DNA of 64,000 bases from Xiphias gladius (Eukaryota; Chordata; Actinopteri; Istiophoriformes; Xiphiidae). The position numbers and the translations under genes were made by a program. This document shows, piece after piece, positions 38,101-51,197 of the stretch. The notes beneath the pieces were generated by a model, which did no database searches, was not told the origin of the DNA, and worked only from the letters and a program-made list of their open reading frames with translations. Every line of letters begins with the position of its first letter. Position 1 is the first letter of the stretch. The DNA lies in NCBI RefSeq assembly GCF_016859285.1, contig NC_053413.1, positions 14,175,001 through 14,239,000 of the forward strand. Reading direction: 5' to 3'.

Positions 38101-39725
38101 TCATTTGGTGTGTTCGCCAGAGTTCATGTATCCAATGACTCTGTTGATTGTGATGGTGCGGACATGGAAGCCCTTCAGCACTTTGCAGAGCCTCAGCCTT
38201 TCATCGTAGGTGCTGAGACGGTCTGCAGCAGCCTTTAACATAAGAGACAGCCATGATGAAGGATTTCTCACAGTGATACACTAACCGGTCTTCCATAAGA
38301 GGTATGTACTACTTCATCCAGTTTTTTTGTTTGTTTGTTTGGTTTTAGCATAGCATTTCTTAATAAAAAGAAGTAACAAGTTTTTTGGATCTTTCTACAA
38401 GTTTGAAACCACAGAGACTTTAGTAAAAAAAAAAAAAAATTTGCAATGTATTTTCAACTCATCGTTGTGACATGCATCACTTACCTGCGCTGAGGCCAAG
38501 TCTGTGGGCAGGGACCATGCGAAGCAGTTCTGTTGAGAGCAAAGGATTGATGTTTACCATTTTACCGTGGGTTCAACGAACAGTTCAATGGTACAAGAGC
38601 TACTGGTGTAAAGATTGGCAGTGCGGGGATTTTGCATTGTGTAAAATGAGATACCTCCATGAATTCTCTGAGGCTGACCAGAACAGTTGGACCAAGTAAA
38701 CTTTCAGGGTCCGGCTGAGCTGCGAGAAATTTGTAGTAGTGATGCAGATCCTCCCCAATGTTTGTCAGACATGACTCCTGGATCGCAAAACAGCAAAGTT
38801 AGTTATATTTAATGTTTACACCTTGGCTGAGATTATTTGGCTTTATATTTCTGTCAGACTTATTTTATCCGTATGAAATGAAGATAATCAAAACAATAGA
38901 AAAAAGGTATTCCTAAAGTAGCCCTTCTGTCACAGAGGCAGAACTTAACCTACCTGATCGAATTTTGCTTTAGCGAATCCAGAGCATGTTGATTCCTGTG
39001 GGACAAACTACATTTCTATGATTGTATTACAATGCAGAGGCACGGTCACAAAAGAATGAACAAAAGTTCTGTTTACTTGGACATAAAATAGATTTGCACA
39101 GACAGCAGCACGTTAGAATTATTTGTTATGTGATTTTCATTTCCGAATATTCTGCTTTGTCTCATACTTGAAATACATCCCAATGAAAAATGTGAGCTTT
39201 CGTTTCGTACCTTCGGGGCACACACAGATGGCGTGTTTGTCTCCGTGTTCAGTTCCATACCCTGCTTTGTGCAGTCGATCCCACTGAACAGGTTATTCTA
39301 TGGCAGGGAAAGAAAGTTTTATTTCAAACTGCGAATTTAAGACAGATTAAAGGTGACAGTGTAGAAATTCATCTTCACTCAGTTGTGTAGGCCTACTTGT
39401 GTGAGAGCATCAGTGATGTTCTGTAGAAGTGTTCGTCCATATGAGACACATGAGTCTGTCATCGGTCCTTTACCCATCATTGGCAGAGACTGGCTGACTT
39501 GCCACAGAGGACAGCTGAGCACTAGGAGCAGGAGTGCCGGAGCGAAGCCTGGCAAAAAGAGAAAAATAGAGTCCGATTGGTAAATCTTGAAGTTCAACTA
39601 TTTTCTTGCAGAGAGCAGATATTGCTCAGTTAGTGTATATGATACTCACAGAGCTTGATGAGTGGCATCTTGGGTAAGGCAGTTGCTTGCTGATTGCTTC
39701 TTGGCATCTGACTGAACTCAGACAT
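38101..39725 (-). CDS. il12a: Interleukin-12 subunit alpha (p35)
   Basis: Four-helix-bundle cytokine subunit that pairs with IL-12 p40 to drive Th1-type and NK responses, or with EBI3 as IL-35. Seven exons on the minus strand (39725-39650, 39548-39397, 39297-39211, 38995-38954, 38777-38655, 38529-38485, 38232-38101) join in frame to 218 residues. The first exon encodes a long leader MSEFSQMPR...MPLIKL and exon 2 supplies the hydrophobic core FAPALLLLVLSC, so translation may also start at the inner MPLIKL. Family signatures are the helix A segment SYGRTLLQNITDAL, the conserved ESCLTNIGEDLHHYYKFL and the last helix FHVRTITINRVIGYM, which resembles mammalian FRIRAVTIDRVMSYL. Many short exons fit the known il12a layout. 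It lies between C3orf80-like and schip1 as in human, apart from the inserted zp3-like gene. Confidence 0.94.
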
Positions 39726-42197
39726 TCTTAAGTGTTTTATACCCAGAGTGATGCAGGGATTTCCCTCATGTTGCACTAGCGTGTTGACACCTAAATGTAA
39801 AATGAAAGAGCAGAGTTAAGGTTGTGTAAATTCCTTTTCCGCCCCATATCACTAAATACCAAGGTGAAACTGGAATTAACAGAGACACTGATGAGTAAAA
39901 GGCCTATACAGATATCTTGAGTTTACCTTGGAGCTTCACACTGATGACTGTTCAGTGTTGACATTTCCAAAGAGGAGAAAGCAGAGTCAAAGGATTCTCT
40001 TGTATGTTATTTTAAACTGTAATGCTGAATGGTCACATCTAACATTTGTCCAGTATTGATCGTGTCCAATGTATTAATAATCACAAATAGAAGCATTTAA
40101 TTTTATTTAATGTACCAGACAGAAAAAAAAAACCCATAGTGATTGACAACAGCTCTGTTAAAGGATCAGGTAAATCTGGTAGAAGTTGCCTTTTTGTTAG
40201 ATAATGGGGATTTTTATCATATATATCTGGCATATTTAGGAAAAAAGAATTTGAAACATTATTTGTTTAATAACTTAAACCCATAAAAGCAGAATGTTAA
40301 TTTGAACGCTGTCCATATATGAATGAGAAATTGGCTTTTAATGAAAAAGATTTATTTCTTATATTAATTTTTACATAAGTATTACAAATGTAATTTATAC
40401 CTTTCAAAGCCAAATTATTTAAATAATTTAAAAAATGAGCAGCCGTTCGAGTTGGAGATTATTTATTGAGTCTTATAAATTCACATGTTGAAGTTATAGT
40501 ATGTGTGATGTGTATGCTTCAAAGGTACCTTTCTTTTCCTTTTTTTCTTTTTTTTGGATCATTTACTTTTTTACTGATGATAATAAAAAAATTTAATAGG
40601 AATTGTATTTAGATCAACTGATGAGTAACTGAGTGTTACTTCTGTCCCCACGGTCAGGGCTGTTCCCCTTGTGGTAATCCTTCAGCAAACTCATTTACAC
40701 TACATTTAGTGTTAACCTAAGTGTGAATGTGTGAATGAGCAGAGAAACACAACTGCTCTCATTGTGCAACTGTAAAACCGAGTATGTGAATGAGAGCAGT
40801 CCCACTTTCCCATATTGTACTTGATGACACAATTTTTAGGTGCGTGTCTTTTGTCATCATTTGGTTTTACTGTAAATATTGACCCATGTGGATTTAGTTG
40901 GAACGTGTGATGCAAATCAAATCTCATGAAAACCAGCTAAATACAAGAAAAGTACACACCATTGAAACATTTATTATTGGAATTTTTTTTACAATCATTA
41001 TACAGTACATTAATCAACTGAGCAAACAATAAAAAAAAGGAAGTTTAACTTTGTGTTAAATGACATTCTTAAAAAGCTGAGAGTGAAAACATCTAAACAC
41101 AGCCAGACAACAAGGCATGTTCTTCATCCTTTTAATAAAGTATCTTTTAACATTTACATACAGTATGTCCATAAACCTTTTAAACAGATAAAATAAATAT
41201 GTGTTTAGGCAGTGGTTTATTAATATATTTGTGTTACATTTTTTATTATGTTAAACTTTTTTTTTTAGCATTGGTAAATTGAGCATAACAAAAATCACGT
41301 TGCATATTTTTACTAAGAGGCTGTGCCTCCATTTTTTGCGTCCTCTATCCCTATATATTAACCCAAAATAGTTTTTGAACCCACGTCTTGTCATTTTGTC
41401 TATTGTATCAAGTATCTCCACATTTAACAAATACAAATTTGTCTAGATAAAGTTCAAAATGTTGTCTCATATAGCTCTTAACACATATTTAAAGCAGGTG
41501 GAAACTGTTAATTCCAATTTTGTGTCTAAATGATCTTTACAAGATCTCTGTGAAGCGTGTAGACAACCTGTGAAACTAAGCTGCAGGCAAGCACGGATAC
41601 AGACTGTTCATCATTTTCTGCTGCAACAGCTCAGACAGTAGATGTTTAATAGTGAATTCCAGTGTTAAACAGCGATGACACGGTGCTATTAGTGAAAGAA
41701 AGATTAAACGGGTGAGTGGGGCATATCTACAGAAGAACGGATAAATCTTCTTGATCACTATAGAGACAAACAAAAGACAAAGTTAATTAATCTTCATTTC
41801 AGTCAGGTGCGAGCCCTGAAAGTCATCATCCTCTCTGTGACAAGTGAGAAACAAGGTGTGCAGGCGCTCCCTCTGACCCAGCATTAACATACATGAGTGT
41901 AATGTGCAAAATCATAGAGGTAAATCAGTGTTAGGGACGGAATTAGGTCAAGAGGATTCCCCTAATTCTGTGAAATATGCTTTGATTAATCATGCTGAGT
42001 GGAAGTGAAAAGCCTGCACAAAGTCAGCTGTGTCCATACCGACAGCAATGGCCACCTCGGTCCTTCGACAACATCCGGCGGTGCACCACTTTACGTGTGT
42101 GTTAATAGCACGGATGGAGTTTCCTTAGTAACACTGGTGACAGTCCATGAAGCGCTTGGATGAAGAGCAGAGAGACAGACGTGAAGACAAGGGTGTT
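39726..42197. other. Intergenic between il12a and schip1
   Basis: AT-rich. No coding exon was recognised. The right part is probably schip1 3' UTR (minus strand), and the left part is the il12a promoter. Confidence 0.45.
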
Positions 42198-43439
42198 TTA
42201 TTTAGAGACAGCTTTCTCTGCCTGGTGCCGCTGATGGCTGTGAGCGTGCCTGCCACAACAAAGACAAGACGTAGATTAGAGTGATCTCAGGACGTCTACC
42301 GAAAATATTTAATACTTGATATTAAATAGACAAAGAACGGCCAGTGAGGTGAGAGCATCACCTGGTGAGGTCCTCTATGTCCACCAACATGGCGTCCTGC
42401 TCCACATGGAGCTCATCCCTCATCAGCAGCAACTGCACCAGCTCCTCATTTAAACCTGTGTCAGATTACGGATGCAATTCACTAAAAGAGTAATAGACTG
42501 AGGGTGTCACTGTTCGGGTCAAAGGGGAAAATTTGTTGGACAGGAGGAGAATTTAGCACCCCGGTCTGTGAAAATGGTTAGAAAACTCCCATATTTTGAA
42601 CCACAACTTTTACATTTGTCTTTGAAGGTTTTTTTTAAGGCTGACTGATTGAGTCTTTTGACCTCCATTGAATATTTCAGAACAGTTAAAGTACAGAAAA
42701 CTGGTGCTGTTTTTCTTTGTTCTAAAAATCTGACGTAATAAAGATAAATGTTTTCACCTGCCACCAAAATGGGAAGACAGTAGTTTAATTTTGTAAGAAC
42801 AGGGGATTTGTTGAGTTTATGAAATACTTCCAGATGATGGTTGTGTCATATGTGTGTGTATCTCTGTGTTTGTTGGGTGTGTGTCTATGCTACTCACTCT
42901 GAATCTGTGAGTGTAAGTCATTCGTGATGACTTGCAGCTGTCCAAGACTCATGTCCCTCATGTCTCCTCGCCTCAAATTCCTCTTCATCAAACCCTCGCT
43001 GATGTGAGGCAAATGGGGAAGCTGCATATGTAAACACACACAGACAGGAAATTGCTGCATATCAACATTTTCAAAATGGCCAAGAATGTGAAATACAACT
43101 AAAACGGTGTTATTCAATTTTGATCACCTGGGATCAATGTGTCTATGTGGGTTTGCAAATGTCCTTTATCTATCAACAGCAGGACAAATTTTCTGCTCTT
43201 TTGTTTACCAGTATCAGGGGTTTTCTTTTGGTCACACATATACATCCACTTTTAAATCCTGACTGACCTTCTAGTCAGAAAATGCAAGTATGTAATACTG
43301 TATTTATTGTGTTTAGTTTTCTGTAATAGCAACTTACAGTCATTCTGCTTTTACTCTTGGATAATTTGTTGCCCTGAATCATCTCCTAAAATGGAAAGAG
43401 GTCCCCTCACTCACTCACAGACAGACAGACAGACAGACA

Positions 43440-43484
<45 letters not shown>

Positions 43485-46400
43485 CGATGATCTGCTTTTC
43501 TCTCTCTCATTGACTAACCAAGTCAGCCACAGGTGAACGTCTGTGCACTTGGATTTGCCTCTCCACCTCCACCTGCATGCGAGCCATGGGTCGAGCTAGA
43601 GCCAACGCCACCCGGGCCTCCTCCTGCAGTCTCCGCTGCACCCGCCAGAACCCGCTGCAGTCATCTAAGGGGTCTGAGTCCTCCTCTGCCGTGTCCCGGT
43701 CCGATAACGAAGAGCTTTGCTTGCTCTGGAGAGGAAGTGATATTATGATGTAACAGCTAATGTGGTTCTCAGAGGTTATTGCAAAGAGCAATGAGAGCAG
43801 CGGGACGAGACAGAAACACACAAACCGTTCATACACAAAAAACACAGAGACGATATCTAAGCTGTGCATACCACAGGGGACAGCGGTGTGTCCAGACTGG
43901 TTTCTGTCCTGCTGTCCTCAGCATCACTGTCTTTGTCACTGCTGCTGTCATTGACAAAACACACTTGCAGGTTCACCCCACCCTGCAGCCTGAGAAGAAA
44001 AACACAAAGGGCGAAGAACATGAGAAAGGAAATGCTGATGTTCGGTCAGACACTCAAAACATCTTCAAGCCATAATGAAACCTATATGGAGAAATGGGGA
44101 ATTACTGATTGGTTTTAGTGATTTTGTTTACACACAAAAAAACAACAACATTTAAATGAAAGAAGCCACAACAAGTAGGACTAGGCAGGAATTTAGGGGT
44201 TAGATTTATCCTAAACAATATGATCCTAGATCACCAAGATATTTTACAAAATTGTGTTTATTCAATCACAAAGAAAGGAGTGGAAAGTGGAAAAGCCACG
44301 AAATGTTTGAAAAAAAGTTCAATCATTTGTAGAAGTCTAAAGTGAATAATAACAAACACATTTAATTTAGGTGAATATTGTAATTTCCACAAAAAGGCAA
44401 AACTATCACCAAAAAGTTTTGTAGCTGTCTGTATAGCACTGTACATCATGTGCCAGACTCCATGGGGAATCGCCTGAATTCTTTTGTACAGTGTATGACA
44501 GGAAGAGCACTGCTGTTTTTTCTTTTCTTTTCTTTTCTTTTCTTGGAAATAATAGCAGAGATGGGTGATCAATGGCAAACTTCTTATTGCTTTTGGGTAA
44601 ACAACTAGGTGGCAGGCTGTTTTTCATGGTTTGGGTTAGATACAAGGGAAATCTTAATGCTGTAGCATAAATGATATATTATGATACAATGTTGTGCTTT
44701 CAACTACGTGGGGACAGTTTTTGGAAGACCCTTTCCTGATTCAATATAAGTGATGTCCTTAAAGAAATGGTCTACTGATTCGGAGTTGGTGTGGAAGAAC
44801 TTGACTGCCCTGCACAGACCTTTGACTTCAACCCCATCCAGCATAGAATGAATTGGAACAGCAGCTGTAACCCTGGACCTTATCTCCCAACATAAGGGCC
44901 CAACCTGACCTCACTTATGCTCTTGTAGATGAATAGGAGCAAATCTTCTGGAAAGCCTTCCAAGAGGAGTGGAGGCTGTTATAGTAGCAGACTAATGCCC
45001 GTAGTTTCGGTATCACAGGTTCAACAACTGCATGTTGAGGTGTCCATATACTTCTGGCCATTAGGTGTACTGATGTTAGTAATGTCACAAAGTGTGACCT
45101 AATCAAGTAAGAACAAAAGCAGCTGAAAACCTCAAAAAAACAATTAAAGTCACAAACATAAAATCAGGCCCTCCAAAGCAGTTACAGAGAAACCATTGAA
45201 ACCTTAACCTCAGCTTTTCCAAGAGCTCAAAACACAATTCACTGAATTCCAGGTCACGATGCTCTGACTGAAAGAACCTAACAATCCAAAGTAACGCCCC
45301 CCCCTCACACACACTAGGATGAGAACAATAACATATACAAAATCTCACGAGCTAAAAAGGTTGGTGTTGGAATTTCCACCCCAAACTAAATCCCAGAGGG
45401 TGCACATTTACCTCCAGTGGAGGTCACATGACTCCATACCCATCAATCACAACCCTGGATTCATATCAGGCATCACTTCTTCTTTCAGAGACATTTGGAC
45501 CACAGACAGAACTGCACTTCCTCAAAACATAGCCAGTACCATGGGGTGGTGGGGGGGGGGCTTGTTTAATATAAATGTCCCGTCAAATGAAAAAAGTTAC
45601 TCATGGTCAAAGTTGTCATCAAAAGAAAGCAGAGGAGTGTTTTAGGTGTAGTGGCTTCGGTTAACCAACTTGTGTCTGATGTAATGCAACTCTTTCCGAT
45701 GCGTGTGTGTGCATGTGTTTGTGGGTGTCCCGGACCTAGATTACAAATATGAAATACCAATTTCATGGGAAAATTTCCTATAGTTTTATTTTATATGTCA
45801 AATCTAACGTATATATCATTCCACCTATATTTATAATTATTCTTGGAATGAAAACTTTAAGACACAAAATATTCTTTAAAATCTAGTAGTTAAAGAATAT
45901 TAGTATTGCATTTTTATATAGGTTAGCGCATGTCACTAATGCCTTACAGGTGAAAAAAGAAATAAAATAATTGGAGATATGATATGAAAAATGTTATGAT
46001 CTGTTTACATGTGATGGCTTTTGTAGCAGCTAGTGAAGTCATTTTGAATGCTAGATATTTCATTTTAGCACCAGACACTTGTCTAACGTCTAATCTATAT
46101 CCCAACTTGAGAATTTCTTCAGAATTTGTCAGACTCATGAATCTGCGGCATCGCTCAGCAATAGAGGTTAACCACTGTGCCACCTCTGCTGTGAATACTC
46201 TCTCCATACCGGTGTTTCTTTGTTCTGTTGCTGATGGTAAATTAGTTATTGTTCAGCTCAATGACAGTTCCCATGGACTGACTGTAAACCCGACTGTGGC
46301 TTTCCGGGAAATGTTTCATTTTCCTTTTGAATTATTAGTTAAGTGAATCACTTATTCTACTGCTCTGTTTGTTACCAGGTCATAGACACAACATAGACAT

Positions 46401-49160
46401 AAGCACAAGATAATTCAACTTATTTGCGTAACCCTTCCTATTGCACTGCACTGCACTCCACTAAGGACCCGCTGTCATTTACTGTCATTTGCCATTGAAA
46501 CCTCGGAGCCAAGAAGGCACTCCAGTCAGTTTTATCTTTTGGATTTGTGTGTTTTTTAATTTATATTCTTAGTTAATATATATATATAGTAAGCTACTGA
46601 ATAGCTCCCTCTCCTGGTTGTCAAACAACTTGCTTGTACTTGCCATGTAGACAGAGCTCAATCAATTATAAAAAATGCCAACTTTTTAAGAGCTAAGAAA
46701 AACTGTCCTGTTTTCTGCTTTGTGACAATCCATTTTTCAGACACTCCAATTTCCTTTTCTTTTTTTTAATAAATAAAAAAGGGTTCCTCTATCCATAAAT
46801 GAACACGTCATTTTTAACTCTATCTGAAAAATTCAAAATCGCCAAATTGGGAGATACATGGTTTTTTTAAAACTGGACAGCAAAGTTGCGACAAAGATGG
46901 TTAGACTGATGCTGATATATAGGTTTGTCACTATGATGACCAAGTATTCATTTAAATGCCTTACATTGGCCAGTTGTGCGGTTTAAATTAGAAGGTTCCT
47001 TATATCGGACACATCTGCAGTCTACAAAACCTGCAATTAAGTTTTATGTTTAGGCTTTAAAATTTATTTATAATGTTTTCTGTTAATCAATAATTAATTG
47101 AATCTGGGGAGTATATCAATGTTTCCATGACATTATTCCCAGAATAAAATATGTAAAGATCTATAGAGCTTAAGTGTCAGCTGTCAGCAGCTAAATAACA
47201 AAAATACTGGTGCCAACCTTCAAAAGGCTACATTGATCAAACCGTAACACGCTTGTATTCAAACACTCGATTCAAACCCACCGGGAGGACGGGCCGTTCT
47301 TGCTGCAGCTGGTATAGATGACTGGCTCGTCGTCATAGAAACTGCCAAGGGCAAGTTTCTGCCTGATGGACTCTCTCTCATTCCTCTGGGCCTGCCAGAA
47401 ACCCAGAAAAATACAAGAATACAAAGAATATTAATAAAAGAGCTGCGGCTGTACTGCTATCTCTGCTTGGGTGATCAAGTGGGACATACTCGTGGGAAGA
47501 ATTACTATAATTGCGATTTAAATTTGACCTATAAATACTTGTATGGTACATAGGCAATTTCTGGTTGAAAAGAGGTTAAAAGGAAAGAGGAGAAAAATAA
47601 ACTAAGGAGGAGGGACAAATATGGATAATGTAGGGGAAACGTGTAGATGGAAAGAATGGAGCAAAGTCGTTCAAACCGATTTCCTGTCTTTAAGACATTA
47701 AGATCATCCCGCTATGGGCTCACATAAAACTCTGTCATTATGGTTGCATAAATATTTTATTTACACTATCAAAGCGTAGCTAAGATATCAATAAAAATTG
47801 ATTCTGTGCTTTCTCTTCTGCTCTTCCATAAGACATCAGTATTTACATAACACTCTTCCTCTCTTTTCCTATTCTGTCTGTAAATAATCACTTAACCCAG
47901 ATTACCACGTTTAAACAGTCCTTGTAAAATTCTACAGCCAGCCATACACAGAAAACAGAATATCCCGTTCCCAGGCTATCCATGTCATACAGACACTACA
48001 AAAAGTACTGGACTACATCGATATGCTGGTTAAAAAGGCACATCTGGAAGATCCATGTGCTCTGATTTCCTCCCACAGTTCAGGTCAGGTGAGGTGGAAA
48101 CTCTACATTTGCTCGCAGGTTTGAATGTGAGTGTTAATGTATTTATTCTTTACCTGTGGTAGTGACTGACTGACAACCCGCTGACAACCTGTCCAGGATG
48201 CACCCTGCCCCTCACCTGATGGATCCTGGGATAGACTACAGCCCCCGTGGGTGTAAATGAATGAATCTGGAAGATTCTGGCCACATTAACAGTGCCCTAA
48301 TAACATTCAACATGGAGGGGAAGGATGTGGTACATTTTTTTTCTTACCAGGTCCACACACAAGACCTAAAAAAAGAAGAAAAAAGTCCATACTGTTTTTA
48401 AGTATTTGTACGTTAATTTTTAACTGTATCTAGTTCTGTCTCCAGTGAAGTGAACAGCACTTCTTTTAACAAAGTATAGCAAGCAACAAATCTTTAAATT
48501 CTTTGGTATTCAATTGCAACCACAGGACTATAATTGCTGTAAGTCATAAAGTACCAGCTTCTTTGGCTTAACTTTAAGCTCATCTTCAAGCTAGCAGCTA
48601 ATATCTACAGTAAAATGGTTAGAAATGTCGTGTCATTCTGAACTGGTTTTTCACAACTCCCAATATGTGAATTGTCTGTGACTGAAATTTTCTCTCCTCT
48701 CCTCATATTTATTTCCAGCCATGGCCTCACCTAGTTGCTCAACATCCAGCATCCTTTCCTCCTCCCCCTCCTCCTTCTCCTCATCTTCTTCTCTTCCTTC
48801 TTCAGTTTACATCCTTCCCTGATTCGTTTATTATTTCACTTCAACTTCCACTCTAACGCTGCCCTTAGATCTCTTTTTTTTTTTTTCAACTACAAACATT
48901 TTTAGGTCCTTTCTTGCTGCCTCGGATTCAAAGTCTCACAGCTTTCGTCTTGATGCAGACAAAAACCAGACGAAATGCTTCATCACAGCATGATTTTCTA
49001 TTCTGGCACCATGGGTAAAGAACTTTTATATTATGTGTGTGTTCGTCTGTGACACACACACACTCTCATCACCAACAGCCATTGAATAACACTGCCAAAA
49101 TTAGAGTTGTTTTTGTTATGTGTCAGGGTTCTCTCTCTAAATGACCTGAAAAACCGGCCC

Positions 49161-49199
<39 letters not shown>

Positions 49200-51197
49200 T
49201 TTTTGTGACGCATCATTAGATGAGTCAGTGGTGTAAGGGCATAAATAACAGTTGATCGCCGTCACTCTCCCAGCCAACGCTCTGCCTCCTGCGCATCCAC
49301 TTCAGACAACCGGATGTCCTCCTCACCAGCAGACTGACCACACACAGATACACACACATGCACACGAACAAATACAGATTCAAACACAACCTATTTTACA
49401 ATTCCAGAAGAAAGTATGTTAGTGTAAAAGCACCTTATGGTCTCTGTAAATGATGTAGAATGATTTCATTTATGAAAAAAACTGAGCAGAGCATGTTATA
49501 TGATTTATATAGACATAAATCACAGAAGAGATGTTAAAACACAGAGATAAGCAGGCAAATATCACATATGAACACACCCACTCCCTTTACAATCACACAT
49601 CCACTCATCCAGTATGGCTGATTCATCTACAGCAGCACACCCATGATGGATACCGATACCTGCCCGTAAATATTATGCTACATACTCTAAGCCATCCAAA
49701 TTACACACTACCACAAACAAACACAAATCCACACACCTGGTAAACACGTTTCTCCTGGTGCACCATCCTTCAGCGCATCGTACTAAAACAGCCGCCGTAC
49801 CCTTCTCTACACTGCAGTGAAGCTAGACCCAGGAGACCCTCTCATATACTGCAGCTCTGTACAGGAGAGTGAGGGAGGGAGGAGAGAAGCAGGAGAGAGA
49901 GGAGGGGGGGTAATGTGGGAGCAGGAGAGGAAAGAGTGGGAAGAGACGGAAGCAGAGGAGGAGAGAGAAATGGAAGAGGGAGGGGAGAGACAGAGCTGCT
50001 CAGCGCTGCCATGGCTCTCCTGATCTGTTATCTGTTCCTCCATCTTCCTCACAGGCTTTCTCTCTCTTGGTTTCTCCTCTATATCTTTCCTTTATCAGAA
50101 GGAGATGGACAAATAGCTCCTAGAAATCTGTGTCCTGATAAGAGGAGCCAGATGTTATATATTTACAGATATTATATGATGGGCTAGAAAGCGAGGCTAA
50201 ACATAGTCTAATAAATGAGACTACAACACTGGAAAAAAAACCCCATTAAAGAGGCCGCAGCTGATCAATGACAGCTCGTCAAATAAATGTCAACACTTTT
50301 GTGCAACACTGACATGGTGCCTGCCTCTTGGCCCAAAGCAGAGTGGTGAATTTTTAATTACACTTTATCTGTTTGTTTTGTCTCCTAAAGGAATCTCCTC
50401 CAGCCCCATTCCACATCACAAATTCAAGTGTGATGGGCCGTAAGAGAAACAAGGAAGAGCAGGGTGCACATGTCCACACGTGCGTACAGAAACATAAATA
50501 CACGCACACATACTCACAATTAGTTCCCACATTGCTGCGTCACAATGCCGCAGTGGGATGATTAAACAACAAAACATTTTGAATGATCTTTCATGCTACA
50601 TCAGCATCAGGGGTCAAATATCCTCAGGCTCTCCATGCCACACATTTCTCAGGCCATTATAATCATATACTGTATCCACATATATACATATAAACCAGAT
50701 ACAGCATAGCCCAGGACCGCAAATGCTGTTATGTACACATTGATATATATTGTATATCATCAGCTTCTGCTCATTTAATTTCCTTTTAAACCTGGACTTG
50801 TGCTAAATCCCCTTCTTGATCTTGTCTCTGTCTGTTTTTTTCTGGTCAAGAGATGTAGTAGAATTTGTCAAAACAAATGGACTCAAGAGGGAGTAATTCA
50901 GTGCTTGTGTGGCTCAAACAGGAACAGAGGAAGTCAATCACTCACAGAGATGCTGGAGAGTCTGGTTCGCCCTCCACTGTAACAGTCTTCTGCCTGTGGT
51001 GCAAAGATATCCTGGAGCTCTTCAGCCCAGCTGCAGCTGTTTTCCATGCAGCGTCTTCCTCGTCTCTGGTGTTGTATGTCACAGTTGCCATCATCTCCAC
51101 AGTGCTCCCACCAGTGGCCTGCTGTGGCCTTTCTCATAAATACTACTCCCTCCTCTTCCTCATCCATGTCCACATCATAGATCTCCATGAAGGCAAA
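42198..51197 (-). CDS. schip1: Schwannomin-interacting protein 1 (SCHIP1)
   Basis: Cytoplasmic coiled-coil protein that binds NF2/merlin and ankyrin-G at axon initial segments and nodes. Common minus-strand exons are 47391-47282, 43989-43872, 43725-43519, 43021-42898, 42455-42362 and 42249-42198. They encode the conserved [53 protein letters not shown] and [11 protein letters not shown] blocks, ending in a predicted coiled coil. With the micro-exon 49766-49737 ([10 protein letters not shown]) the frame closes exactly, giving a 244-residue short form; a human short isoform starts very similarly. An alternative 252-base exon, 51197-50946, also ends in phase 0 with donor GTGAGT and would give a longer acidic N terminus. 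In human the gene is fused to IQCJ upstream; no IQ-motif exon was recognised here. Intron sequence between exons carries Tc1 and LINE remnants. Confidence 0.92.
43419..43479. repeat. (GACA)n(CA)n microsatellite
   Basis: A short GACA tetranucleotide run passes into a CA array in a schip1 intron, about 40 bases from an exon acceptor/donor region. Confidence 0.9.
44608..45071 (+). mobile_element. 3' half of a Tc1-like transposon
   Basis: Starts near GGCAGGCTGTTTTTCATGGT and shows degraded transposase C-terminal sequence on the plus strand ([10 protein letters not shown], then a form of the family's DLNPIQH motif). It ends with a recognisable fish Tc1 end (CCATATACTTCTGGCCATTA). It is a different subfamily from the element at 30.8 kb and older, judging by more divergence and gaps. 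It lies in a schip1 intron, and the left terminal repeat and transposase N terminus are missing. Confidence 0.75.
48060..48260 (+). repeat. Dispersed teleost repeat (LINE 3'-tail type)
   Basis: Contains TTTCCTCCCACAGT, GTTTGAATGTGAGTGTTAATG, CAACCTGTCCAGGATGCACCC and CCTGGGATAGACTACAGCCCC in the order seen in a very common fish repeat derived from a non-LTR element 3' end. It lies in a schip1 intron. Edges are approximate. Confidence 0.65.
49162..49197. repeat. (CA)n microsatellite
   Basis: CA array in the schip1 intron just 3' of the alternative first exon. Confidence 0.9.
49737..49830 (-). promoter_or_regulatory. schip1: schip1 alternative first exon (short isoform)
   Basis: ATG at 49766 encodes [10 protein letters not shown], followed by a GTGTGTGG splice donor in phase 0 that matches the phase 0 acceptor of the common exon at 47391. 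I recall a human SCHIP1 isoform beginning MVHQ with the same ten-residue length, so an internal promoter appears to be conserved. A purine-rich tract at 49860-50000 lies upstream. Confidence 0.65.
50946..51197 (-). CDS. schip1: Acidic upstream exon, probable schip1 long-form exon
   Basis: An 84-codon open exon in phase 0 at both ends, flanked by acceptor CCACACAG and donor GTGAGTGA. It encodes [19 protein letters not shown] and later [11 protein letters not shown]. Since it splices in frame to the common schip1 exon, it is most likely an N-terminal exon of a longer isoform. I do not recognise this sequence in mammalian SCHIP1, so it may be fish-specific or a diverged equivalent of the acidic mammalian exon. 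A small candidate exon further upstream near 51339-51381 (TTEMKGIDTASIQ) could precede it with a GTGGTT donor. Confidence 0.55.

Noticed and set aside
45944-46346. Opposed frames of 87 and 120 codons in a schip1 intron
   Set aside because: AT-rich, no similarity, no splice sites in phase with schip1.
49807-50187. Frames across the GA-rich tract upstream of the schip1 micro-exon
   Set aside because: Simple-sequence purine tract; Ser-rich or Glu-rich translations only.
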